Source of the DNA: Mytilisepta virgata
Taxonomy: Eukaryota; Mollusca; Bivalvia; Mytilida; Mytilidae
NCBI GenBank assembly: GCA_028015205.1
Contig: CM051508.1
Coordinates: 12,356,001-12,420,000 of the forward strand
Reading direction: 5' to 3'
Length of the DNA stretch: 64,000 nucleotides
The translations under genes and the position numbers were made by a program. Positions 45,413 to 57,200 of this stretch are shown piece after piece. Under the pieces are notes generated by a model. The model saw nothing but the letters and a program-made list of their open reading frames with translations. It had not been told where the DNA came from and did not search any database. Every line of letters starts with the position of its first letter. The first letter of the stretch is position 1.

Positions 45413-47576
45413 TTCTTTTGGTGATTTACACGTTCAACCAGGTGTAGTACTAAATATGATAGTTTTTGGTGTAAAAATCAGAAACACATAGAAACCAGCG
45501 TTGACTAATATCAGGCCTGGTGCTTCGCCTTGACAGTCTGATATGGCCATATCAGACCGGGTGCGTACTTAGGCCATACATAATATGGATTAGATCCTCT
45601 ATAAATGTTTTAGGTCGTATTGCTACAATTGCTGAGATATAAAGAGATGAACAATAAAATTATACTTACTTTTGACACAAAGGCTTGAATATGGTTTTAT
45701 TATAAATTTTTATTTAATTTCCTTGTTAATTAGGTTAATTTCGCGTACATTCGGAAACTATCTTTGAATTGAGGAAATAAATATTGATTTTGTATCATGG
45801 TATGTTTTCAATATCAAGCTGAAATATTATTGGATTAAAACGATGTTTATAGATTAATACATGGCCTTTTTCATATTTTGCTTGTTATCAGCCCAAAATC
45901 TTGATATTGGTCCGAATTGTGCGGCTTTATTAAGCTTATTTCAAAAACCGTTTTTGTTATTGTTACGTCACATTTCTGATGTAATCAAAGAATGTAAATA
46001 TCAGATTGATATTTTCTAATCGAATCTAAAACATTTTGTATATCTATAAGTTGGTTTATATCATGATGCCATAAAATGTAACCAATAGATATCATGTATT
46101 TATCATAATTCGTCCTTGCACAAGGTGAGATTCTTAAAAGACCACCCCCCCCCCCTTTCTAAATTGTTAAAACCTACCACTTACACTTTTCAGAGTATCA
46201 TGATATAAATAGGATATACCCATGTCGGGATAACTTATCATATACTTAGAAGTAAATATGATGGTTTTTTGTTTAAAAACCAGTATTATACAGAAACCGA
46301 TGTTGACTTCATAAAACATTCATATATCAGGCCTGGTGCTTCGCCTTGTCAATCTGATATGGCAATAACAGACGGGTGCGCACTTAGGCAATATATAATA
46401 TGGATTAGATCATCTATAAATGTTTCAGGTCGTATTGCTACAATTGCTGAGATATATAGAGATGAACAATAGAATTATACTTACTTTTGAAACAAAGGCT
46501 TGAAGATGGTTTTATAATAAATTCTTTTGACTATAATTACATTTAATTTCCTTGTTAATTAGGTCAATTTCACGTACATTCGGAAACCATCTTTGAATTC
46601 AGGAAATAAATATTGATTTTGTGGCATGGTATGTTTTCAATATCAAGCTGAAATATTATTGGATTAATACGATGTTTATAGATTAATACATAGCCTTTTT
46701 CACATTGTCCTTGTTATCAGCCCAAAACCTAGATATCGGCCCCGAAGGTTTCGACTGTTTTAAGTTTTCTTCAATAAACTTTTTTGTTATTGTTACGTCA
46801 CATTTCTGATGCAATCAAAGAATGTAAATATCAGATTGATATTTTCTAATCGAATCTAAAACATTTTTTTATATCTATAAGTTGTTTTATATCATGATGC
46901 CATAAAATGTAACCGATAACCTTTATTTATCATAGTTTATCCCTGCACAAGGTGAAATTCCTGAAAGACACCCCACCCCCCACCCCCTTCTAAATTGTAA
47001 GAACCTATCATTTACACTTTTCAGAGTATCATTATATAAATAGGATATACACCTGTCGGGCTAACATATTACTTAGTACTTAATATCATGGTTTTTTGTG
47101 TAAAAATCAGAAATGCATAGAAACGGATGTTGACTAATATCAGGCCTGGTGCTTCGCCTTGTCAGTCTGATATGGCCATATCAGACCGGCTGCGTACTTT
47201 GGCAATACATAATTTGGATTAGATAATCTATCAATGTTTTAGGTCGTATTACTTCAATTGCTGAGATATAAAGATATGAACAATATAATTATACTTACTT
47301 TTGAAACAGAGGCTTGAAGATGGTTTTATAATAAATTATTTTAACTATAATTACATTTAATTTCCTTATAAATTAGGTTAATTTCACGTACATTCGGAAA
47401 CTATCTTTGAAGTGAGGAAATAAATATGATTTTGTGTCATGGTATGTTTTCAATATCAAATTGAAATATGATTGGATTCATACGATATTTATAGATTAAT
47501 ACATGGCCTTTTTCATATTGTCCTTGTTATCAGCCCAAAACCTTGATATCGGCCCCGAAGGTTTCGGCTTTATTAA

Positions 47577-47835
47577 AATAACAATCTAAAGATACTAATA
47601 TTAGATATAGTAAATTTATACTATGCTGTATACGACGCATTTCAAGTAGTTACCTCTCATCAGCAGCATTAAAACAGAAACATTTGGAAGACCAAAAACT
47701 AAACTTATTATAAACAAGAAGTACTCATAACCAAAAATACCGATATAGGAAGCCAAATTTCAGCTAAGGAGATCTACCATGTGCAATACAACGAATGAAC
47801 CCTTAGTATTTCTATTATTTTTGAATTTTGAATTT
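47577..47835 (+). mobile_element. Short dispersed element inside the 825-bp unit
   Basis: Splits CGGCTTTATTAAG of the third unit. Contains AAAGATACTAATATTAGATA, CTATGCTGTATACGACGCA and TCTCATCAGCAGCATT. The same element lies inverted at 55163-55352. The right end is a short TTTTTGAATTTTGAATTT tail. It is probably SINE-like or a LINE 3' end. I recall similar sequence in mussel data. Confidence 0.6.
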
Positions 47836-48180
47836 AAGCTTTTTCAATAAACATTTTTGTTATTCTTACGTCACATTTTCAAGTGTCATAATTGTAGTTT
47901 GTTTACTTCCAATGACGAAGACTGAATAAAACCGAAACGAGTTTTCTATTTATGACAACTAGAGACTTTCGTGCAATTATATTCTAATTCACCGAGCTCA
48001 AACAAATATAAATTATTTACCAAAAAACCCAACACATAAATATGGGAACTGTGCCTACTATTGGAGCAGCTTTTTTTTTTATTTTAATACGTTTGAAATA
48101 AATATATTTTCTTAATTATACTCGTCATCCAGCCATGGCCTTCATACATTAAAAACTATAAAATAGAAAACTTCACATTG

Positions 48181-48184
<4 letters not shown>

Positions 48185-48211
<27 letters not shown>
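48185..48211 (+). repeat. (TA)n microsatellite
   Basis: About 13 TA dinucleotides in a row. Confidence 0.85.
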
Positions 48212-48584
48212 CAGTATTGGGTGGGTTGGTCGAAAATTAAACATATAAACGTCATTACAAACTGCTGCTAAACAAGCTGATAGGCAACTTCGATTAAACT
48301 TCAACGTCATACATGTAACGAGGCTTAAATACTACATTTGTACTAGTGCGCGTACTGCATGGACAACATGTACTTTATCTACCATAAAAACCGCATTGCG
48401 TATAATTACATCCAATCGTATTTTACATAAACCGTGACTATGTAGTTACACTAAATAATCTCAGATGTTCATAATACCCATAAAAACTGAACACCTTGTA
48501 TGTGTTCATGTACCTTTAATAAATGTATTTATTTATTCCTACTTATTGCCGCTTTTTGTATTCCGTGGTAGCTTACCCGGCTTA

Positions 48585-48790
48585 TAAGTCCATATGAGCT
48601 ATTGCCATCACTTGGTGTCCGTCGCCATCCGTCGTACACTTGCCTTTAAAGATCTCATCTGAAATTGCAGGTACCAAAATTTGGTGGAATGGTCTTTGGA
48701 TGGCCCCTTTCAAAATTGTGACCGGCATTTGACCTCTATTAACGTTAACTCTACTTTTGAACAATCAATCAAAACTGTTGAGTAACTAAC
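48585..48790 (-). repeat. Fragment of the GCTCACCTG tandem-repeat element, inverted
   Basis: ATGAGCTATTGCCATCACTTGG followed by a GTCCGTCG-rich run is the inverted form of the element end at 33570-33600 and 17030-17097. The 60-codon ORF overlapping it is not a gene. Confidence 0.45.
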
Positions 48791-49572
48791 AGCCATCCAA
48801 AGCTATAGGACCTAGATATTTTGCCAAAGTAATTTATATATTTACTAAACAATTAGTAGTTGTATTGTGTGTTTTACATTGTTATAATATACAACGCATT
48901 TGAATAACAATGCATTCAAAGCGATGAAAATTATTATTATATTTAGAAACCTAAATTGATTAAAAGAAATTTTAATCTGAACTTTCTTACAGTCATTTTT
49001 ACATTCTCATCCTAAACCGTTTATAGAAGCCATATCATTGAAAAAATCAATAATTTTCTGGATACCAAATAACAAACATGGAATGATAAAATACGATAAA
49101 ATATGTTTTGAATGCCCTTAGTGGTACACATTACGCATTAGCGTGAGGACAACTGATTAGTCGTAAATATAATGCATCAAAATCTGTTTCAAAGGATGTA
49201 TTATTACCGCCGAGTCGTTAACGCTGATGGTTGACTCCAAGCCATCGATTGTATCATCACCTCATTTTTGTAATTGCTGTGCTGGACCTACTTTAAATGT
49301 ACTACTACAAAATATTAAACTTGTGAAAACGATTGAGTATCTCCCTCATGAATAGGTCTGTCCTTAGCCTCCATTTTTGATTTGTTTCTTCAATTGTTCA
49401 ATTGTTGGGATTATATATTTTTATTTTGAAACTGCTATTTAATTATCCACCATCCAGTACAATTTCGGAATTCTAGCAAGCGGTCACCTTGTTGGTAATT
49501 ATACTGTATTGGTTTTTATATACCTGAGTGTCCGGTAATTAAAGATAAGGGGGAGATTTGGGCACCCATAGA

Positions 49573-49738
49573 CCGGTTTAACTCCATCACTCTTCAGTGC
49601 CTGTACCAAGTCAGGCTATCCTTACCCTCTGTTGTTTTTCTGTTTGTATTTTGTGATTTTGTATGTTGTTTTTGTCCGGGATTCTGCCTATGATTTATTG
49701 GTATGTCATTGTTGACCTCTCCTGTTATCGATTTTGTG
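49573..49738 (+). repeat. Dispersed mussel repeat (copy 2)
   Basis: Plus-strand counterpart of 26458-26640, same order of words from GGTTTAACTCC to CTCCTGTTATCGATTTTG. Confidence 0.6.
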
Positions 49739-50573
49739 GTTAATTAGACCTTGAGGACACTGATACGTCATAAATCGAGAAAATTGCCATCGTGCATCAA
49801 AATTGCTGAATTTACAATAAATAAATTGAGAGAGAAAACCAGAACATAAAGAAATTTGAGGATTTTTAGACGTACAACCGTAGTCATATTGGCCAATTGC
49901 TCGAGATAGTATGTTGTCACTAATAATAAAACTAACCTAGTTTCAAAGAGTACATGAGTTCACTGTATCTTATAGGACAAGCAATATCAAATACTTCCCG
50001 CTTAAGGATTTTACTTTTCTCCGTATACATTTGTACTACAACGTTTACCGCCAATAAAACTACCGCATCACAACAAACCCATGTGCATTTAAAATGCTAT
50101 GAGATCTTAGATAAATGAATAACAGTTTAGTTGTAAAAAATAACCTGAATATGTTTTACAATTATACAATAGGTATTAAACAAAATAGATTGTGCTGTAG
50201 ACATTTTCGAAGTCCTTGTATAATGCAGGGTTATTTTAGACCTTGTCCCTAGATATTCATATTTTTAGGCATAAAACGAGCCTAACGCCCCTACTCCTTT
50301 TTCAAATTAAATAGCCAGTAAAAGTTAACATCATATGGGTTTCATCATATAAGGTGCGAAAAGAATAAACACAACACAAAACACTGATAATGCTTTCGTC
50401 TATGCCTTCAAGCAGAATAAATAATGTTGGTTGACAGTATGGATTCTGTTAATTTAGAATAATTTTGGGTTACTTTTGGCTCATTGGTTTTGCCAAGTCA
50501 TTGCCAGTTGGATTCCAATTTGCTGACTAATTTCAGAAAGAAAGATTTTTCAAACATGATTGTGCATCTATAT

Positions 50574-50717
50574 TCACATTTTTTCTGTTTCAATGTCACA
50601 CAGATCATCTTTTATATTTTGATCGCTTTGCACGCCTAGTTCAATAATAGGCATATCGTATGTATGTGTTTCTGTATTCTCCATCTGCAACGGCTGATAA
50701 GGATGTTCGTATCCATC
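50574..50717 (-). pseudogene. Decayed second copy of the gene B tail motif, past the stop codon
   Basis: After the gene B stop a different frame reads DGYEHPYQPLQMENTE, then THTYDMPIIELG, and stops at 50574-50576. The first part copies the functional tail DGYENPYQPLQ, and THTYD copies THNYD. It is out of frame with the exon because of a shift in an A-run and follows the TGA at 50740. It could be an abandoned tail repeat or an alternative ending reached by splicing. Confidence 0.6.
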
Positions 50718-50739
50718 ATTTTTTTCCCATTACAGAATA

Positions 50740-51275
50740 TCATTCACTAGAATTCCTATTGCAATCACTTTCTAATTGTACATCGTTTTCAAGGTCACTG
50801 TCGTCACAGGAATCAAAGTGAAAATTGCAATCAGTTCCGCGTACGAGTGAAACGTTTGTCGTTGTAGTCGTGGGACATACGTTGTCGTCGTAATTATGTG
50901 TACTAATAAGATCTAATTGTAAAGGTTGGTACGGATTTTCGTATCCGTCTCCAACCATGGGTTCTGATATTTCCGAGTTTTGACTCGAACTGTTAGACCT
51001 TCGTTCTGCTGCCACAGTTGGTTCTGGTATGTTATCAATTGTGCCATTAGTTGGAATCGCTGGTAAAGGTCCAATGTTTACCATGTTATAATTAATAGTA
51101 CCAATTTCGTCATAATGTGCTTGAAGCGGTGCCTGGTTTATGGAATTACACCTTTTCCGTCGAACAAAAATACATATCCAATGAGAACTGATCAAAGCTA
51201 GAACAAGGGCACCTATTACAGTCCCTGATAAAATCCAATAATGCATTTTTAATTTTCGATCCTCTTCTGGAGTGC
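50740..51275 (-). CDS. Gene B last exon: transmembrane segment and cytoplasmic tail
   Basis: Acceptor AAATTCAG, phase 1 entry, 177 whole codons and stop TGA (50740-50742). GTVIGALVLALISSHWICIF is the membrane helix, then RRKR. The tail has AHYDEI, INYNMV (51079-51096, ITIM form I-x-Y-x-x-V), GYENPYQPL (50920-50946, containing the endocytic form Y-x-x-L), a Thr-rich run and an acidic end. No similarity to the gene A tail was seen. Confidence 0.82.
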
Positions 51276-54200
51276 CTGAATTTTAAATTAAAACTTATAA
51301 ATAAACAACACAATGGAATAACAGGACAGGTCAACAATGACATATCTAACAACACTCAACATATAGATCCTCACAGATAAAATTGTATAACAGAACAAAA
51401 CACAAACATAGCACCAGACTTACACATACAGTTTATAAGCAATGAATTACCGTTAAATTAATATTTTTTACAAAATCGGTAATCAAAGCTGGAAGTTACA
51501 TGCGAATTCTTATCGACCTTTTTTCTTCGTACATTTTGGGTGAAATTTGTTTGAGGTTGTTGTTAGGGTAGAGGTAGCCCATTAGAGACTTGTAATCACA
51601 TCATGCCGAAGATTCCAAAAATAGTCCTGTTCAGTCTTCGTTGATTCAGTAATGCTTCTGCTATAAGTAGTTTCATATGAAATCATACAAACTAAGAAAG
51701 ATGCCAGATGACCTGTTTTGTGGTATAAAATTATTTTTCTGAAACATTTCTTTTCTTTCTTTGTTTGTTTGTTGGTTTAGTTGGGAGGTTTTACGCCGTT
51801 TTCAGTACATTTTGCTATTTCGCATCGACCAGTTTTTATTTCTGGAGGAAGTCGGAGTACCCGAATATAACCACCGACTTTGGGTAGAAAAACTGGTAAT
51901 CCTTGTTAATTAAGATAGGACTGGAACACACCCGCCACAAGTGAGATTCGAACTCACAACCTCAGTGTTGACAGGCTAGTGATTATTAGTATTCAGACGA
52001 ACTACATTTACCACTCGTTCACCGACACCACTCTTTTTTTTGTAAAGAAATTTTTTATTAAAATGTAAGTATTCTTTGAGGAATACATGCTGAAATACAT
52101 GTAGTTTATCCCAAATCCAGGTAACATAAACTGTTTTCTGAATGCGTTGAAAATTAGGAAAAGAAAGTTGGGTTTCCTGGGAGACAAATTAAATGATCAC
52201 TCAATACCCGTAAGTAGTCGTACGTTGTCCAGCTTAGGTTAAATCGTTTTGGTTTATGTATATTCCAGTTTAAAAATAAATCTTTAATAAATACATACAG
52301 CTGTAAGTATTAACAACCAAGTTTACTTCTTGACTTCGACCAGCTTTGTTCTCTGCATAGAGGGATATGAAATACGTTGTTGATGCTGACACATTATGTA
52401 TCACATAAAACATTTGCCTATTGTACATATATATATCAGAGATTGGTCCAAATATTTTCGGTGCTGCATTTTCGTTAGACCTGTATGTTATATAAAATGC
52501 TTGCTGTATTCCACCATTAAATCCCGCATGCCAATAGAGAACTACGGTTGAACAGTCCGCTATCACTGTAACGTACCTTGGTGGTCTGGGTGATTCTGGA
52601 AAGAAATTAATTAAACTGACTGAACGTTAGCATCTAACTGTTTCCCTGGTTCCAGCTAAAATTAATTGGATGCCTTTGGTTGTGGATTTAAAGTTGACGA
52701 GAGTAACACTAGTTCCATCTCTAATGTTTTTATATTAACCAAAAGGATGCGTACATTTCAAAACTTACTTTTACTCTTCTAACTTGTATTCTTTGTTAAT
52801 AGCATTTTAATTTGGTGGTTTTTTGCTCTATATTTTTGTACATTTTATCCGAATTTACTCTGTAATATTTTTGGCCTTGACAGCTAATGATGATTAATAC
52901 GATGACAAACTTATACTACTTATACTAGTGCTCTGTAACGAAAAGTGCTGGATAATATCACGATTTCTATTAATATTTAGCCATTAAACTTGTTGAAAAA
53001 GAAATAAATCCTACTTTCATTCATTTCCGACCTATTTTATGTATTCTTGGGAATATCCAATGACGGTCTCTAGCAGACGCTATTTAATAAGAAATATGGA
53101 TATGACCTAAGATTTCTTCTCTTGATAAAGTCGCTCATCTGATGTGTTACTTAACTTGCATATTATTAAAATCTGTCTGAAAGTATAACAATATTCATAT
53201 CGACCCTATGGTAGCTGTCGCTTTAAATTTGTCTGAATATTCCATCATGACCCCAATGTCAACTTTTCATTTGATGGATCATTTTGCTTTCTCTACTATC
53301 AGAGTACTCCGATTTGATTATAAAATAATCTTCTAAGGGACGAGATCAAAAGTTCAATGTAGGATAAAAAACTTAATTCACATAGTTTTTTCACTGATCC
53401 CCCTACCCCCCCCCCCCCCCCCCCCCACACGTCTTAACTGAATTCGGGAAAAATTGATTGACCAGTATGTGCATATGCTTTGAGAGTATACGTTTTGTAT
53501 CATGGGTCCTGTTTTTCCTCAACAATGTATGTTTGTTCTATATATTGACTTGGACATCACTTGAATATGTGTTTTTCAATCCGAAAATCGATGTCGGATA
53601 ACAAAACTTGCAGCAATTTTAACACCCCCCACCCCCACCCCAAACTATTTGAATTAAGTTTTTTATCCTACATTGAACTTTTGATCTCGTCCCTTATATA
53701 CACACCGTTTCAAAAAAGTTAAAATATGTTTCAAAATAGTCCATATTTGATTATTCTTCTTAATTTTTGTTTTTTAACATGTTGTTGCAATTTGTATAAT
53801 GTAATTTACGGGAAAAAATAATCCAAATGGGAAACCGTATTTCTACCTATATAATCACTTTTTTTGCAGCTGGGCACTTGTATATTCAATTATCAAAAAG
53901 CACCTTACCTTCTGAGGTTTGTCCACCTGGTATTTGTTCATTACAGATGTTATAATTGATCAAGGGGGCTAACCTACGTCACCGGAAGTGTTAACGGCGG
54001 CATTTTCAAAGAAAAATACGCTCGCTTCAAGGTAAGATTTTGCTTATATAACCTATTTAAGAAGATATTTTCGTGTAACGAGTACCTTCATCTAATGGTC
54101 GGTGATAGTGTTGATATTTTCAACCCATTCACCTTTCTCTGTAGTGTTTTATTTTCACAAACACTTCGCTACAAAGTTTTCATCAGCATGCGTTAGCGGT

Positions 54201-57200
54201 CACATTTGAACTAAAAATATACTCACAGGTCGGAAAACTTATTTACAGCCACTATCTCAAAGCGATTGATATCCGTGTCACATGCACTTGGTATAAAAAC
54301 GCCGATAGAATGTCAACTACTTTTTTGTTTGGGTTGTTTTGTTCTAATTTTTATCATATGTAGTTGAGTATGTAATTAAAAAGTTTGAAATCATTGATGA
54401 AAAAGATGAATTATTTAATTGTATATGTGTGTCTTGGTAATTTTCAAAATTAATCTCTCATGCAGAACACGATGAATTAAAGTTTGTGTAAATGCAAAAA
54501 TATATGTCTCCCCCATCTCCTCCTGTCATCATTCTTCATCAAATTGAAGAGAGATAAATACAGTGGTGATGAAGTTTCATCAATTTCAATGTAAACTGTA
54601 GGAAGTTTCCCCACATATATAGTAATGGCTTAGTCCATGTTCTGGTTCAGAAAACCCAAAAATCAATCCAATCAAGAAAAGGTTTATGTCTTGCACAAAC
54701 TTCCTTGTATGAAAGAATATCAAAGTGAACTGAAAATGACAATGTCAATGTTTTGATACTGGAAACGCAAAATATCAATGCAGTCCAAACAAAGCTATAT
54801 AGTGCACAACTACACCTGGTATGCATCGATCCAGTCACATTTCCCTGCAGTCTGAACTGTAGGAGAATCTGTATTCACAAACTTCCCATTATGTAAAAAT
54901 GGCAAAGTCCATGTTTTCTACAGGAAACCCCAGAAAAACAATCCAATCCAAGAAAACATTATGTAGTGCACAACTACACCTAGGATGCAACACTTCTGTC
55001 AAATTCCAATCTATTCCCGTCTGAACTGTGGGAAATTCTGCGTTCACAAACCTCTCACTATATAAATATGATAAAGTCAATGTTTTGGTACGAGAAACCC
55101 CAAAAATCAATTCGATCTAAAGAATGTTTATGTCTTGTACAATTACACATGGTATGCATGAATCTCCTTGTATTGCACATGGTAGATCTCCTTAGCTGAA
55201 ATAGGCTTCCTATTTCGGTATTTTTCTTGTTTAAAACAATTTTGGTTGTTTCGGTTTTAATGCTGCTGATGAGAGGTTACTCCTTGAAATGCGTCGTATA
55301 CAGCATAGTATAAATTTACTTTATCTAATATTAGTATCTTTGGATTGTTATTCTGTAAAGTTTCGTTCTATTCCTGTCTGAACTATGGGAGAATGTGGAT
55401 TCGCAACCTTCTCAATATGTAAATATGACAATGTCCATGTTTTGGTACGAGGAACCAAAACAAATTCATCCGATCTAAAAAAAAAAATATGTCTTGCAGA
55501 ATTAAGCCTGGCATGCATCAATCCTGTCAAGTTTCGTTCTAGTCCTGTATGGACTGTGGGAGATTCTGCATTCGTAAGCTTCTCAAGATGTAAATATGAC
55601 AAATTCCGTGTTTTTTGGTACATGAAACCCAAGAAATCAATCCGATCTAAAGAAGTTTTATGTCTTTTACGACTACACATGGTATGCATCAACCCTGTTA
55701 AGTTTCGTTCTATTCCTGTCTGAACTATAGGAGGTTCTGCGTTCACAAACTTCCCCATATGTAAATATGGCAAAGTCCATGTTTTGTTCAGACATATCCC
55801 AAAAATCGATCCGATCGAAAAATAATTATGTCCTGCACAACTACGCCTGACATACATCAATCCTGTCAAGTTTCCTTCTATTCCAGTCTGAACTGCGGGA
55901 GATTCTGCATTCCCAAACTTTCCCATATGCAAAAATGGCAAATTCCATGTTTTTGGTATGGAAAAACCCAAAAAATCAATCCGATCAAAAAAATAGGTGG
56001 TATGCACCAAATGAATTCTGTCAAGTTTCATTATATTCCGCTGTAAACATTTGTGTTCACAAACTCGAAACAGACGTACAAACGGAAAAACCAACAACAA
56101 AATGGACAGGGCTAACAAAACAATAAGTTTCCCCTTGGATCAAAAAGTGGTTTAGTATATAAAAAAGAAAGCTCACTTACTTGCAGATCTAACTTGAATT
56201 TCAAATTCATTTGTTCCAAATTCATTTCCCACTATCACGGTATAATTAGTGAAGTCATCTTTTCCACTTAGTAAAACACTAAAAGTAATGCGGAAGCCGT
56301 GCACTTTTATGGTTACATTATAAAATAGATCAACTGTAACAATCCTCTCACATTTGACAGAAACGGGATCAAATACCTGATTCGATCCATATCTCCGTAT
56401 TTGCATTACATTTGGTTCATAATTCCCAGATATGTTTACTGCTAATTTTGCTACCTGTCCGAACTGGCCAAAGTGTAATATTTCATTATTCGCCACAAAT
56501 CTTGGTGGACCTACAAATAATTTGCCAATAACAATATATAGCTATATGTATTGAATGGGTTACTTGATTGGTATATCATTATTTACCCTTCCAGTTATCC
56601 GTTTTGCTGTTTATATCTATGTGGACAATACTATAACATTACATGTAAAACACATTACTTTCTAAAATTTTGGCCAACAGATTCAATTTATGCATTCTGT
56701 TTCTATACAGTTTGTTCATTCAATATATGAAGATGCACAATAATTTTTTAAAATTTTTCAAAATGTTGACACATAGTGGATCGAACTTCGAAAATATTGA
56801 ATTTACGCCTTTTACCTTAACTCCAAAAGCATTCAAATTTTGAAAACTAAGTTTAAGCTTGTGTCATCAACTTTTTTTCCTTTTACGGAATTTATTGATT
56901 TAATTTCTTAACATAAGGCTTCATATTTTTTTAAATCGGCTAAGTAGCCCAAATACTTGCGGAGGAAGCTTTCTAGTTACTAGTTAATAATATAATTTCT
57001 GTTCTATCAAAGCAGTTAACAATTTAGGAAAACAAATTATAGTTGTGATTTCTCTTCAGTATCAATAACAATCAGCAAGAGGGGCCCAGGAGCCTGTATC
57101 GCTCACCTGGAAATCATTTCCAGAATACATTGTTTGACTATCTCCATCTTGACTATGACTGGAATATTGTTGTCCTGTTCCAATTGGCTAGCTGGTTTTG

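Larger units (their letters stand above)
43868..45444. mobile_element. MITE, 1,577 bp, TA target duplication, subterminal 22-bp minisatellites
   Basis: The left end CAGATGGTTGAGCGTGTAA and the right end, inverted, CACCTGGTTGAACGTGTAA match at 16 of 19 positions, and CACCAAA follows in both. TA stands outside each end (43866-43867 and 45445-45446). The uninterrupted 825-bp unit at 3650 has CTTAGTACTAA, so the empty site is known and the duplication is exactly TA. Just inside both ends lie arrays of the 22-bp word ACACGATTCGCACGTTACACGC, in the same orientation. The core is AT-rich without a transposase. The TA target fits Tc1/mariner-type elements. Confidence 0.88.
41565..47875. repeat. Segmental duplication block, right copy
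   Basis: Second copy of 1-5076, with the same leader, tRNA-like head and three 825-bp units. It has gained a 1,577-bp MITE (43868-45444) and a short element (47577-47835) and lacks the left-specific stretch at 360-1090. No gene seen. Confidence 0.85.
43617..47875 (+). repeat. Three tandem 825-bp units (right array), interrupted
   Basis: Unit starts near 43617, 45978 and 46811. The first unit is split by the MITE at 43868-45444 and the third by the insertion at 47577-47835. Without these the units are again about 825-840 bp. Confidence 0.8.
47880..50570. other. Intergenic DNA 3' of gene B
   Basis: No supported gene. Holds an AT dinucleotide run (48185-48211), an inverted fragment of the GCTCACCTG-element end (48585-48790) and a mussel repeat (49573-49738). 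Confidence 0.5.

Noticed and set aside
55348..56118. Longest ORF in the window, 256 codons on the minus strand
   Set aside because: It is the translation of the 168-bp tandem repeat: the same words recur every 55-57 residues and parallel ORFs occur in the gene A copy and on the other strand.
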